Assembly (NCBI GenBank): GCA_913048215.1
Contig: CAJWXC010000005.1
Location: 1 to 38,129, forward strand
DNA from: an uncultured Flavobacteriaceae bacterium
Lineage (GTDB): Bacteria; Bacteroidota; Bacteroidia; Flavobacteriales; Flavobacteriaceae
Length of the DNA stretch: 38,129 bases
Direction of reading: 5' to 3'
Shown here: one piece after another, positions 1-8,441 of the stretch
Layout: each line of letters starts with the position of its first letter
Numbering within the stretch: position 1 is the stretch's first letter
The notes under the pieces: generated by a model
What the model was told of the DNA's origin: nothing
Database searches by the model: none
The model's input: the letters and a program-made list of their open reading frames with translations, nothing else
Position numbers and translations under genes: made by a program

Positions 1-1
1 T

Positions 2-148
2 CCTTATTATCACATAGAGTCTAACGGGACTTCTATACTCGTGTACTCAAAAGAAAGGGTTGCTGGGGTGAAAGAAATAAAAAGTCTTCATGACTTTGGA
101 AAACGACTTCAAAATGAGTTACTTCTTTGTACACAAAACAAAGTATAG
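2..148 (+). CDS. C-terminal end of an unidentified protein (cut by window edge)
   Basis: An open frame enters from the left edge and runs 48 codons to a TAG at 146-148. The composition is protein-like, with charged and hydrophobic residues alternating (for example VKEIKSLHDFGKRL near the end). The other two forward frames close early (frame 1 and frame 3 within the first 25 bases). It lies on the same strand as, and 60 bases before, the metallo-hydrolase gene. No motif is left to identify the family, so no function is assigned. Confidence 0.55.
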   Translation, partial: PYYHIESNGTSILVYSKERVAGVKEIKSLHDFGKRLQNELLLCTQNKV

Positions 149-208
149 TCTATTAATAAGACCGCAAGCATTTTAGCAAACCCCGGTGTTTTTGTATTTT
201 GCATCTCT

Positions 209-1096
209 ATGAAATTACATCCTATAGAAGCTGGAAATTTTAAACTTGATGGAGGCGCTATGTTTGGTGTTGTTCCAAAAACCTTGTGGAACAAAACAAA
301 TCCATCTGATGCCAACAACATGATAGATATTGCGGCGCGCTGCTTATTACTTGAAGAAGGCAACAAGCTCACCTTGATAGATACCGGGATGGGAGATAAA
401 CAATCAGAAAAATTTTTTGGATACTACCACAGGTGGGGCGATCACTCTTTGGAAAAGTCCTTAAAGAAGGCTGGATTCCATAAAGATGATGTTACAGATG
501 TATTTATGACACATCTACATTTTGATCATTGCGGGGGCAGCGTTGATTGGAACAAGAACAAAACAGGGTATACCCCCGCGTTTAAAAACGCACATTATTG
601 GAGCAATAAAGACCACTTTAAGTGGGCTACAAAACCAAACAGAAGAGAAAGGGCTTCTTTTTTAGAAGAAAACATTTTACCCCTGCAGCAAAGTGGGCAA
701 TTAAGGTTTATTGAAGGCCCAAATTGTAGCTTTTCTAAAGAAAATGACCGTATAGATTTCTTAGAAAAATCTGAACTGGGTTTTGGTGTGTTTTTTGCAG
801 ATGGCCACACAGACAAACAAATGTTACCCACCCTTGTACACCAGGGAAAAACAATTGTTTTTATGGGAGATCTACTCCCAACAGCAGGACATCTTCCTTT
901 GCCCTTTGTTATGGGCTATGATACAAGGCCCCTGCTTACTTTACCAGAAAAAGAAAAGTTTTTAAATGCTGCCGCAGACCATAATTATTATTTATTTTTG
1001 GAACACGACCCTCACAACCAAATTATAACTGTAAAACACACAGAAAAAGGTGTGAGACTTGATACCGCTTTTACATTTAACGAACTATTTAATTAA
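209..1096 (+). CDS. Metallo-beta-lactamase-fold hydrolase
   Basis: A 295-residue MBL-fold protein with no signal peptide, so probably cytoplasmic. The metal-binding signature HLHFDH is at residues 102-107 (His102, His104, Asp106, His107). A third histidine follows at His200 in the DGHT motif, a bridging aspartate at Asp221 in MGD, and a likely last ligand in LEHDP near residue 265. This is the dinuclear-zinc arrangement of the family that includes lactonases, glyoxalase II-like and arylsulfatase-like enzymes. The substrate cannot be read from the sequence; N-acyl-homoserine lactonase-type or other ester/lactone hydrolysis is possible. The S8 peptidase gene starts 6 bases after its stop, so the two are probably co-transcribed. 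The start is the first ATG, with no Shine-Dalgarno sequence. Confidence 0.9.
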   Translation: MKLHPIEAGNFKLDGGAMFGVVPKTLWNKTNPSDANNMIDIAARCLLLEEGNKLTLIDTGMGDKQSEKFFGYYHRWGDHSLEKSLKKAGFHKDDVTDVFMTHLHFDHCGGSVDWNKNKTGYTPAFKNAHYWSNKDHFKWATKPNRRERASFLEENILPLQQSGQLRFIEGPNCSFSKENDRIDFLEKSELGFGVFFADGHTDKQMLPTLVHQGKTIVFMGDLLPTAGHLPLPFVMGYDTRPLLTLPEKEKFLNAAADHNYYLFLEHDPHNQIITVKHTEKGVRLDTAFTFNELFN

Positions 1097-1102
1097 CACT
1101 CT

Positions 1103-2767
1103 ATGAAAATTACAAAAAACATTTTTATTGTTTCTGCTGTAGCTGCTTTGATGGCTGGATGTGGATCAACTATTATCCCAAGTCTCTCTATTGATATGGA
1201 AAGCCCAGAGGCCCCTGCTGCAAAAACAGCTGAACTAACAGAGGCCGAATTAAAAGCTTGGAGTTCAAAAGATTTACAAAACGACACCATACCGGGTATG
1301 GGGGTTGAAAGAACTTATCAAGAAATTATAAAAGATAAGGTAGGTAAGACCGTAATTGTGGCGGTTGTTGATAGCGGCATAGATATTGAACATGAAGACC
1401 TTAAAAACGTAATGTGGGTCAATCCAAAAGAAATTCCAGGAAACGGAATTGACGACGACAAAAACGGATATGTAGATGATATCCATGGTTGGAATTTCCT
1501 TGGTGACATCGTGAAAGAAAACATGGAGTATGTGCGTATAGTAAGAAAGCTAAAACCAAAGTATGATGGAAAAACAAAGGCCTCTGTAAGCGCTGTTGAT
1601 AGTGCAGAATTTGCTTTGTTTGAAAAGGCAAACGCTGAATACACAAAAGAAGTTGAGCAAAATAAAGCCAATGTGGCAAGATACAGTGGGATGCTAGGTG
1701 CTCTTAAACCTGCACACGCCGCTATTAGTGAAAAACTTGGTAAGAAGGATTACTCCAAAGAAGATTTATCTGGTATTGAAAACCCTGAGGGAGAGGAAAA
1801 AGAACAAGTTGCACTGCTTACTCAAATGTTAAACTACAGTGATAATATTCCAAGTTTTATTGAAAGAATTCAAGGCGGTGTAGCTTACTTCCAAGGAAGA
1901 TTAGATTCTCATTTTGACACGAGCACAGATTTTAGAGCGGTTATTGGAGATAATCCTGATGACAACTCAAACCCATACTATGGAAACAATGACGTTGATG
2001 GTCCAGACCCTAAAAAAGCAGACGCCAAACACGGCACACACGTTGCGGGAATAATTGCCGCCCAAAGAAATAATGGAGTTGGAATGAATGGTGTTGCTCA
2101 AAATGTTCAAATTATGGCAGTTCGTGCGGTGCCTGATGGAGATGAGTACGATAAGGATATTGCAAACGCTATCCGTTATGCGGTAGACAATGGCGCTAAG
2201 GTAATTAACACCAGTTTTGGTAAATATTACTCAACACACCCTCAATGGGTTTGGGATGCTCTTATTTATGCAAGTGAAAACGATGTGTTGATTGTAAACG
2301 CTGCTGGTAATGAAGGAACAGACCTAGACACAATTCAAGTATACCCAAACGATCAAGTGGGTGTGGGTGCAGAGATTAGCGACACTTTTTTAACTGTTGG
2401 CGCTTTAAGCCCTTCATACGGTAGTGATTTGTTGGCAAACTTCTCCAACTACGGAAAAGTTAATGTCGATGTGTTTGGCCCCGGGGTAGAAATCTGGGCA
2501 ACAACACCACTTGACACCTATGAATACTTGCAAGGAACCTCTATGGCCTCTCCAAATGTTGCTGGTGTTGCGGCGATGCTCCGGTCTTACTACCCAAAAT
2601 TATCTGCAAAGCAGGTAAAAAGGGTGCTAATGGATAGCGGCTTGTCTGTACAGATGGATGTTGTGTTAGGGGGAGACCCAGAGAATAAAAATAAATTTGA
2701 AAACATTTCCACTTCTGGGAAAATGGTTAATATGTACAACGCCTTTATTATGGCTTCCAGAATGTAA
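1103..2767 (+). CDS. Subtilisin-like S8 serine peptidase, predicted lipoprotein
   Basis: 554 residues. The N-terminus is a lipoprotein signal with lipobox LMAGC and Cys20 as the lipidation site, so the enzyme is exported and membrane anchored. The S8 triad is complete: Asp90 in VVDSGID, His310 in HGTHVAG and Ser480 in GTSMASP; the oxyanion Asn403 sits in AAGNEG. About 220 residues separate Asp and His, far more than in subtilisin, because of a charged, probably helical insertion at about 130-280. An acidic DDDKNGYVDD stretch (about 117-126) after the Asp resembles the calcium-binding-like segment common in Bacteroidota S8 enzymes. No type IX C-terminal sorting domain is seen. It follows the MBL hydrolase by 6 bases and is followed by a strong hairpin terminator. 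Confidence 0.93.
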   Translation: MKITKNIFIVSAVAALMAGCGSTIIPSLSIDMESPEAPAAKTAELTEAELKAWSSKDLQNDTIPGMGVERTYQEIIKDKVGKTVIVAVVDSGIDIEHEDLKNVMWVNPKEIPGNGIDDDKNGYVDDIHGWNFLGDIVKENMEYVRIVRKLKPKYDGKTKASVSAVDSAEFALFEKANAEYTKEVEQNKANVARYSGMLGALKPAHAAISEKLGKKDYSKEDLSGIENPEGEEKEQVALLTQMLNYSDNIPSFIERIQGGVAYFQGRLDSHFDTSTDFRAVIGDNPDDNSNPYYGNNDVDGPDPKKADAKHGTHVAGIIAAQRNNGVGMNGVAQNVQIMAVRAVPDGDEYDKDIANAIRYAVDNGAKVINTSFGKYYSTHPQWVWDALIYASENDVLIVNAAGNEGTDLDTIQVYPNDQVGVGAEISDTFLTVGALSPSYGSDLLANFSNYGKVNVDVFGPGVEIWATTPLDTYEYLQGTSMASPNVAGVAAMLRSYYPKLSAKQVKRVLMDSGLSVQMDVVLGGDPENKNKFENISTSGKMVNMYNAFIMASRM

Positions 2768-2783
2768 ATACTAACATAAAACA

Positions 2784-2828
2784 AAAAATTCGGCTGCCTT
2801 TTCTCAGGAAATGAGTAGCCGAATTTTT
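2784..2828 (+). terminator. Intrinsic terminator after the S8 peptidase gene
   Basis: A 14-bp stem (arms 2784-2797 and 2815-2828, one G-U pair) with A5 on the left and T5 on the right encloses a 17-base loop. It starts 16 bases after the S8 stop codon and ends 14 bases before the M1 start codon, so it separates the two transcription units. The A/T flanks would let it work in both directions. Confidence 0.8.
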
Positions 2829-2842
2829 ATCACACAATCGTT

Positions 2843-4666
2843 ATGAAAACACTTTTAAATATTGCTGTGGCTCTGTGTTTGTTCTCAAGCACAATTGCAC
2901 AAAATAATACCGCCTATTGGCAACAACATGTTGACTACACCATGAGTATTGATGTAGACGAAAAAAACAACCAATACAGCGGTAAACAGACCTTAGTGTA
3001 CACAAACAACTCTCCAGATGTGCTTCAAAAAGTGTTTTATCATTTGTATTTTAATGCCTTTCAGCCAGGAAGTGAAATGGATGTTAGATCCTTGACAATT
3101 GAAGATCCAGACAGAAGGGTTGGAGATAGAATTTCTAAACTCTCCCCAAGTGAAATTGGGTATATAAAGCCAAAAAAGCTCACACAGGACGGTAAAAAAG
3201 TTGACTATCAAGTGGTTGGTACTGTCCTTGAGGTAACACTTAGAGAGCCTATACAACCTGGGGCTAAGAGTACTTTTAAAATGTCTTGGGACGCACAAAT
3301 ACCCCTACAAATCAGAAGAAGCGGAAGAGACAACGCAGAGGGGGTTCGTTTCTCTATGACACAATGGTACCCAAAAATGGCAGAATATGATTTTCAAGGG
3401 TGGCACGCAGACCCATACATTGGACGAGAGTTTCATAGCCCTTGGGGTGATTTTAATGTGACCATAAACATAGACAAAAAATATACTGTGGCGGGAACAG
3501 GATATAACAAAACAAATATAATGGGTGACAACCCTTACAGGCCTGTTATGTTCGCAAGAAAAGGAAAAAAATCATGGAATTTTATTGCTCCAAATGTGCA
3601 TGATTTTACGTGGGCCGCAGATACAGATTACCTTCACCAACAGCTATTAACTGATGATGGAACTACCTTAAACTTTTACTTTAAAAACAATCCGGAGATT
3701 TTAGAAAACTGGACAAACCTGCAGCCAAAAACAGCAGAAATATTACGCTATTTTAATGAAAATATTGGCGCATATCCTTATAAACAATATTCTGTTATAC
3801 AAGGAGGTGATGGGGGTATGGAGTATGCTATGTGTACTTTAATTACAGGAAACAGGACCTTTGGTTCTTTGGTGGGGGTTACGGCCCATGAACTAGCCCA
3901 CACATGGTTTCAGTTTTTAATGGCTACCAATGAGGGAAAACACGAGTGGATGGATGAGGGATTCACTTCTTATATATCAGACAAAGCAACAAACCAAGTA
4001 AATCAAGAGTTTGTAGAAAACCCTCACACGGGGTCTTACAGAGGGTACACTTTTTTAGCAAACAGCGGCAAGGAAGAGCCGCAAACAACACACGCAGATA
4101 GGTACGCTTCTAATCGCGCTTACGGTATTACAGCCTACAGCAAAGGGGCGGTGTTTTTGGCGCAATTAGGATACGTGATTGGAAAGCAGAACCTTGAAAA
4201 GACACTAAAAAAATATTTTACAGATTGGTCTTTTAAGCACCCAACGCCAAATGATTTTATTAGAGTAGCAGAAAAAGTATCTGGCATAGAGCTGGATTGG
4301 TATTTAATGGACTGGACACAAACTACCAAAAAAATAGATTACGCAATTAAATCTACACAGGTAGGAGAAAAGACAACCACTGTAACCCTTGAGAGAGTTG
4401 GCGCCATGGGAATGCCTATTGATCTTGATGTCACTTATAAAGATGGGAGTAAAGAACAGTTTTACATTCCCTTGCAAATGATGCGTGGAGAAAAACCGAT
4501 AAATTTTAAAGGGCTTAAAAGAACCTTATTAAAAGACTGGGCCTGGGCTTACCCAACCTATAGTTTAGAAATTACAAACGGTAAACAAATTGAGTCTATT
4601 GAGATTGACAAATCACAAACCTTGGCAGACGTAAACAGGGAAAATAACATTTTTAATCCTGAGTAG
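2843..4666 (+). CDS. M1 family zinc metallopeptidase, secreted
   Basis: 607 residues with a Sec signal peptide (hydrophobic core at about 4-18, cleavage near TIAQ). The zinc site is HELAH at 349-353, followed 18 residues later by Glu372 in WMDEGF. This is the gluzincin pattern (HExxH-18-E) of M1 aminopeptidases. The substrate-recognition GxMEN motif of classical M1 enzymes appears here as GGMEY (about 324-328). N-terminal beta-sandwich (about 30-260), thermolysin-like catalytic (about 280-480) and a smaller C-terminal beta region are inferred from the family layout. It probably trims peptides in the periplasm or at the cell surface; activity on a given substrate is not deducible. It stands alone between two hairpin terminators. 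Confidence 0.92.
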   Translation: MKTLLNIAVALCLFSSTIAQNNTAYWQQHVDYTMSIDVDEKNNQYSGKQTLVYTNNSPDVLQKVFYHLYFNAFQPGSEMDVRSLTIEDPDRRVGDRISKLSPSEIGYIKPKKLTQDGKKVDYQVVGTVLEVTLREPIQPGAKSTFKMSWDAQIPLQIRRSGRDNAEGVRFSMTQWYPKMAEYDFQGWHADPYIGREFHSPWGDFNVTINIDKKYTVAGTGYNKTNIMGDNPYRPVMFARKGKKSWNFIAPNVHDFTWAADTDYLHQQLLTDDGTTLNFYFKNNPEILENWTNLQPKTAEILRYFNENIGAYPYKQYSVIQGGDGGMEYAMCTLITGNRTFGSLVGVTAHELAHTWFQFLMATNEGKHEWMDEGFTSYISDKATNQVNQEFVENPHTGSYRGYTFLANSGKEEPQTTHADRYASNRAYGITAYSKGAVFLAQLGYVIGKQNLEKTLKKYFTDWSFKHPTPNDFIRVAEKVSGIELDWYLMDWTQTTKKIDYAIKSTQVGEKTTTVTLERVGAMGMPIDLDVTYKDGSKEQFYIPLQMMRGEKPINFKGLKRTLLKDWAWAYPTYSLEITNGKQIESIEIDKSQTLADVNRENNIFNPE

Positions 4667-4692
4667 TTTTATTTAAAAGAGTTTAAACCAGA

Positions 4693-4733
4693 AAAAAGAT
4701 CTATTTGGTGTATCTGCCAGATAGGTCTTTTTT
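4693..4733 (+). terminator. Intrinsic terminator between the M1 peptidase gene and rnpA
   Basis: A 16-bp stem with two G-U pairs (arms 4693-4708 and 4717-4732) and an 8-base loop, starting with an A run and ending in TTTTT. It lies 26 bases after the M1 stop codon. Confidence 0.8.
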
Positions 4734-4779
4734 GTTTGTATATCTTTACATATTTACTATTGTTTATTAACCACAATTT

Positions 4780-5145
4780 TTGAGCGCAACCTTTCCAAGA
4801 AAATATAAGCTTAAATCTTCAAAAGATATCAAATCACTTTTTGAGGACGGTAGGTCTATAACCAAATATCCTATAAAACTTCTTTGGCTTCCTGCGTCGC
4901 ATCCAAAAACCAAAGCGGGTTTTGCTGTGGCTAAACGAAATTTTAAAAGCGCAGTTACGCGCAACAAAATAAAACGCCTGATGCGAGAGGCGTATAGGCT
5001 AGAAAAGCAAGAGATAATGGATAAAAGTAACGTGGTTTTTAACCTTCTTTTTATCTACATAGGGAAGGATGTTACTGATTTTAAAACAATAGATAAAGCA
5101 ATGCTAGCAGGCTTACTAAAACTACCTGTTACCCAGAAAAAATGA
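4780..5145 (+). CDS. rnpA: Ribonuclease P protein component
   Basis: 121 residues, basic, of normal length for RnpA. The RNR signature RNKIKRLMREAYR lies at 61-73, with the preceding FAVAKRNFK (48-56) also typical. It binds the RNase P RNA and helps remove 5' leaders from pre-tRNAs. The start is a TTG at 4780; no ATG is available upstream of the conserved region. rpmH and dnaA, common neighbours in other phyla, are not adjacent; instead the S41 peptidase begins 4 bases after the stop, so the two genes are likely one transcript. Confidence 0.93.
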   Translation: MSATFPRKYKLKSSKDIKSLFEDGRSITKYPIKLLWLPASHPKTKAGFAVAKRNFKSAVTRNKIKRLMREAYRLEKQEIMDKSNVVFNLLFIYIGKDVTDFKTIDKAMLAGLLKLPVTQKK

Positions 5146-5149
5146 TTTT

Positions 5150-6784
5150 ATGTTGAGAAAAAAAATATTTTTACCTTTTGTTGCATTTGCATTATTTACA
5201 CTCGTTGGGTTTACAGCAGTCGTAAAAACTGATTTTTTTGAAATTGCAAAACAACTCGAGATCTTCACCTCCCTTTATAAGGAGCTCAACATGAATTATG
5301 TGGATAAAGTAACACCCGCAACTTTAATGGATAACGCTATAAAGGGTGTGCTTCAAGACCTAGACCCCTATACTGTATATTGGAACGAGCAGGCGGTAGA
5401 AGATGCGCGTATAAAAAACAGTGGCGTTTACACTGGTGTTGGGGCAAGTATACGTTTTAAGAACGAAAAGCTAACTGTTTTAGAGGTGTTTGAAAATTAC
5501 CCTGCAGACAAAGCGGGGCTCAGGGCTGGGGATATCATTATTAAAATAGATCAAACACCGTTAGATAGTTATGAGGATGACCCTAGAGAACTACTTAAAG
5601 GAACCGCAGGATCAAAGGTAGATGTTGAGTATACAAGGCAAGGGAAAAACTACACAACAGTTATAACTAGAAGCGCTGTTGAGGTAAAAGCGGTTCCTTA
5701 TTACACATTAATAAATGAAGATATTGGATACATTGTACTAAGTAAATTCAATAAAAAAACTACATCGCAAACCAAAAGCGCCCTTGAGGATTTAAAGCTA
5801 CAGGGCGCAAAGAAGATTATTTTAGACCTTAGAGGAAATCCAGGAGGCTTATTAAACCAGGCTATTGGGGTGGTAAATTTATTTGTAGAGAAAGGAGAGG
5901 TTATTACAACCACTCAATCTGTAATAGAAAAATACAATAAGGTTTACAAAACCACCGTAGAGCCTTTTGATGTGTCTATACCACTTGCTGTTTTGATTAA
6001 TGGAAGAAGCGCATCGGCAAGTGAAATTGTCTCTGGGGGGTTACAAGATTTGGATAGAGGGGTGATTATAGGAGCACGTAGTTTTGGTAAAGGACTGGTG
6101 CAGCGCCCTAAAAACTTAATTTATGGTTCACAGCTTAAGGTAACTATCTCTAGATATTTCACTCCAAGTGGTCGTTGTATACAGGCGCTAGACTACTGGA
6201 ATAGGGATGAAAACGGAGATCCCGTAAGGTTGGACCCAGATAAATACAATGCATTTAAAACTAAAGGCGGAAGAACAGTATACGATGGAGGAGGAATTTT
6301 ACCAGATATTGAGATAGAAACGGCAAAATTTAGCCCCATAACCACAGCACTACTTAGAGAAAACGCAATTTTTGACTACGCAACACAATACCGTTATAAA
6401 AATAAAATTGAGCGATGGGAGGATTTTATTTTTACTGATAAAGATTTTCAAAACTTTTTGAAGTATTTAAAAAACAAGGGGTTTGATTTTGAAACACAAA
6501 CAGAAGTCTCATTTAAAAAGGCACTTCAAAAGGCAGAAGCTGACGGTTTGAAAAAACAGATACAAGGTAATTTTAAAGAGTTAATGTCTGCCATAACAGA
6601 AGCTAAAAAAAAGAAAGTAACAGACAGAAAGCTTGAAATAACTGCTTTATTAAAAGCCCAAATATTAAAACAATACTTTTATAGTGTAGGATTATATGAG
6701 TACCAGGTATTAAATAATCCTGAAATTAGAGCGGCTGTAGATGTTTTAAATAATGAGAGTAGGTATAAAAAAATATTAAAGTAA
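5150..6784 (+). CDS. S41 family C-terminal-processing peptidase (CtpA/Prc type)
   Basis: 544 residues. The N-terminal hydrophobic segment (about 6-24) is a signal peptide or membrane anchor, placing the enzyme in the periplasm. A PDZ domain covers about 95-175 (AGLRAGDIIIKID). The peptidase core carries the Ser/Lys dyad: Ser289 in the SASASE motif and Lys314 in SFGKG, 25 residues apart as in E. coli Prc. GNPGG at 229-233 is another family landmark. A roughly 150-residue C-terminal extension rich in Lys/Glu follows the core. Such enzymes degrade or process periplasmic proteins from their C-termini. It is probably co-transcribed with rnpA (4-base gap) and converges with the acetyltransferase gene (7-base gap). 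Confidence 0.93.
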   Translation: MLRKKIFLPFVAFALFTLVGFTAVVKTDFFEIAKQLEIFTSLYKELNMNYVDKVTPATLMDNAIKGVLQDLDPYTVYWNEQAVEDARIKNSGVYTGVGASIRFKNEKLTVLEVFENYPADKAGLRAGDIIIKIDQTPLDSYEDDPRELLKGTAGSKVDVEYTRQGKNYTTVITRSAVEVKAVPYYTLINEDIGYIVLSKFNKKTTSQTKSALEDLKLQGAKKIILDLRGNPGGLLNQAIGVVNLFVEKGEVITTTQSVIEKYNKVYKTTVEPFDVSIPLAVLINGRSASASEIVSGGLQDLDRGVIIGARSFGKGLVQRPKNLIYGSQLKVTISRYFTPSGRCIQALDYWNRDENGDPVRLDPDKYNAFKTKGGRTVYDGGGILPDIEIETAKFSPITTALLRENAIFDYATQYRYKNKIERWEDFIFTDKDFQNFLKYLKNKGFDFETQTEVSFKKALQKAEADGLKKQIQGNFKELMSAITEAKKKKVTDRKLEITALLKAQILKQYFYSVGLYEYQVLNNPEIRAAVDVLNNESRYKKILK

Positions 6785-6791
6785 ACCTATA

Positions 6792-7238
6792 TTAGATTGC
6801 TGTGTTACGCATTAGTATATGAGGTATACCGTCTTCTAGGTACTCTTTTCCTGTTTTATAAAACCCGTGAGATTCGTAAAATTCTTTAAGGTATGTTTGA
6901 GCAGAAAGTGTGACCTCTTTTGTGTTGTAGTTTGATAAAATTGCTTGCAGTGAAACTTTCATTATTTGATGCCCATAATTGTTATTTCTTTGGTTCTTTA
7001 GCACCACTACCCTGCCTATAGAAGCTTCTTTAAAATATAATCCAGGTGCGAAACAACGCGTATAAGCCACAACCCTGCCTTTTTTCTTAAAAATTACATG
7101 AAGGGCTTCTCTATCTTTGTTATCTATGTCTTGGTACACACAATTTTGCTCTACGATAAATACGCTGTTTCTTAATTCAAGAATATTATATAAAGTAATA
7201 CTATCTAATTCTTTAAATGTTTTAATTTCTATATTCAT
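6792..7238 (-). CDS. GNAT acetyltransferase, ElaA-like
   Basis: 148 residues from the ATG at 7238; an 18-base longer TTG-started version is possible but adds nothing family-like. The N-terminal segment ELRNSVFIVEQNCVYQDID is characteristic of the ElaA-type GNAT group. The acetyl-CoA-binding beta4-alpha3 region is at about 75-95 (GRVVVLKNQRNNNYGHQIM) and the C-terminal FYESHGF motif is typical of GNATs. It transfers an acetyl group from acetyl-CoA to an amine; the acceptor is unknown. It lies 21 bases downstream of rpiB on the same strand, so it is probably the second gene of that unit. Confidence 0.87.
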   Translation of the reverse strand: MNIEIKTFKELDSITLYNILELRNSVFIVEQNCVYQDIDNKDREALHVIFKKKGRVVAYTRCFAPGLYFKEASIGRVVVLKNQRNNNYGHQIMKVSLQAILSNYNTKEVTLSAQTYLKEFYESHGFYKTGKEYLEDGIPHILMRNTAI

Positions 7239-7259
7239 GCCATAGAGTGTTTGCAAAAA

Positions 7260-7691
7260 CTACATACATTTAATTTTATCTACTCTTTTTTGGTGTCTAC
7301 CTCCTTCAAAATCAGTATTTAAAAAAGTTTCTACCATTTTTAAACACTGAGCAATGGAAGTAAATCTAGCGGGTATACATAAAATATTTGCATTGTTATG
7401 TTGGCGTATAAGCGATACTATTTCACTGCTCCAACACAAGCCTGCTCTAACGTTAGGATATTTATTTGCTGTCATAGCAACACCGTTTGCACTTCCGCAA
7501 ATTAGTATTCCAAAATCAACAAGGTTTCCATTAACAGCTTTAGCAACAGGGTTTGCAAAGTCTGGGTAATCAACACTATCTAAGGTGTCTGTTCCGTGAT
7601 TTTCTACTGTTATTCCTTTTGATTCTAAAAGTTTAACAATAGCAAATTTATAATCTGGTCCTGCATGATCGTTACCAATAGCTATTTTCAT
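7260..7691 (-). CDS. rpiB: Ribose 5-phosphate isomerase B (RpiB/LacAB family)
   Basis: 143 residues beginning MKIAIGNDHAGPDYK, the normal RpiB N-terminus with the phosphate/substrate-binding DHAG. GILICGSANGVAMTANK (from about 62) contains the conserved loop; the catalytic cysteine of the family is Cys in ICGSANG. His in RQHNNANIL is also conserved. It interconverts ribose 5-phosphate and ribulose 5-phosphate in the non-oxidative pentose phosphate pathway, in the cytoplasm. The ATG at 7691 is chosen because the upstream in-frame TTG at 7713-7715 lies inside a perfect -7 promoter element. The AT-rich block begins immediately upstream. Confidence 0.93.
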   Translation of the reverse strand: MKIAIGNDHAGPDYKFAIVKLLESKGITVENHGTDTLDSVDYPDFANPVAKAVNGNLVDFGILICGSANGVAMTANKYPNVRAGLCWSSEIVSLIRQHNNANILCIPARFTSIAQCLKMVETFLNTDFEGGRHQKRVDKIKCM

Positions 7692-7712
7692 AGAGTATAA
7701 TTTATATTTACA

Positions 7713-7720
7713 CAAATATA
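7713..7720 (-). promoter_or_regulatory. -7 promoter element of rpiB
   Basis: On the minus strand this reads TATATTTG, an exact match to the Bacteroidota -7 consensus TAnnTTTG. Transcription would begin near 7706, giving a leader of about 15 bases to the ATG at 7691. No TTG at the right distance upstream is visible. Confidence 0.55.
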
Positions 7721-7780
7721 GTAGTTCAAAAAATTACTGATAATATAATCTTACACAGGTTATCAACTATATATAACTTA

Positions 7781-8203
7781 GTTAATAACTCACAATTAAT
7801 TGTTAATAGGTGTTCATAGAAAAATTAAAGAAAAAGTTGTGTATTTAAATAGAATATTCAATATGTATTTATTTAAATAAAAAACAAATTATAACATACT
7901 TAGTTTTGTATGAGTTATCTAATTACAAATAGGGTTTTTAAACAGTTTTTATAAAAATAGTTATCAATAAAATACTGTTAATATTGATTTATTAAGTTTG
8001 TTAATTACTAATTTAAATTACTGTCTATCAGATAGTAAATAAATTTTAAACTGTTTATGGTATGATAATAATATTTAATAAGTTAGAGTTTATACTACTT
8101 CTATAAAAAATTATACCGCTATTAACATACTATAATAACACTCATTTTATTTTTAAAATTTATAAAAAAGAAATAAGATGTATATATACTTGTTAATAAC
8201 TCA
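7781..8203 (+). repeat. Direct repeat GTTAATAACTCA, two copies 411 bases apart
   Basis: The identical 12-mer GTTAATAACTCA occurs at 7781-7792 and 8192-8203 in the same orientation inside the AT-rich block. Its core GTTAATAA is a relaxed form of the reverse DnaA box. It could be a binding site, but low-complexity AT-rich DNA makes chance repeats likelier than usual. Confidence 0.45.
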
Positions 8204-8386
8204 GATATTTATAAAATAAAATTATTTAAAGAGGCAATTATTTCTTCTGATTGTTTGATATGATCTGGGTTACTTTTAATTTTCCAGTTATTTTTTTAAT
8301 ATAATATATACTTATATATTTCAATCATTTTACCTTTTTATTTTCTTTGATTTAATTACTAAACTATTCATTTAATATTAAAAGCG

Positions 8387-8394
8387 TAGCTTTG
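8387..8394 (+). promoter_or_regulatory. -7 promoter element of rnr
   Basis: TAGCTTTG, an exact TAnnTTTG match followed by GC, as often seen in flavobacterial promoters. No TTG is present 17-23 bases upstream, so only the -7 half is supported. Transcription would start near 8400, giving rnr a leader of roughly 150 bases. Confidence 0.5.
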
Positions 8395-8412
8395 CAGTAA
8401 TCTTAATAAATT

Positions 8413-8441
8413 GGTTTAAAACAAAGGTTTTATTTTAAACC
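8413..8441 (+). promoter_or_regulatory. Hairpin in the rnr leader
   Basis: A perfect 9-bp inverted repeat, GGTTTAAAA (8413-8421) and TTTTAAACC (8433-8441), with an 11-base loop. It would form shortly after the predicted rnr transcription start and about 105 bases before the start codon. It is not followed by a T run, so it is not a standard terminator; a role in rnr mRNA stability or control is inference. Confidence 0.4.

Noticed and set aside
7692-7715. TTG start for rpiB
   Set aside because: The codon is inside the -7 element; MKIAIGNDHAG is the normal RpiB beginning.
7781-8203. CRISPR-like or insertion-sequence repeats
   Set aside because: Only one 12-mer occurs twice, with no regular spacing, no terminal inverted repeats and no transposase or cas genes.
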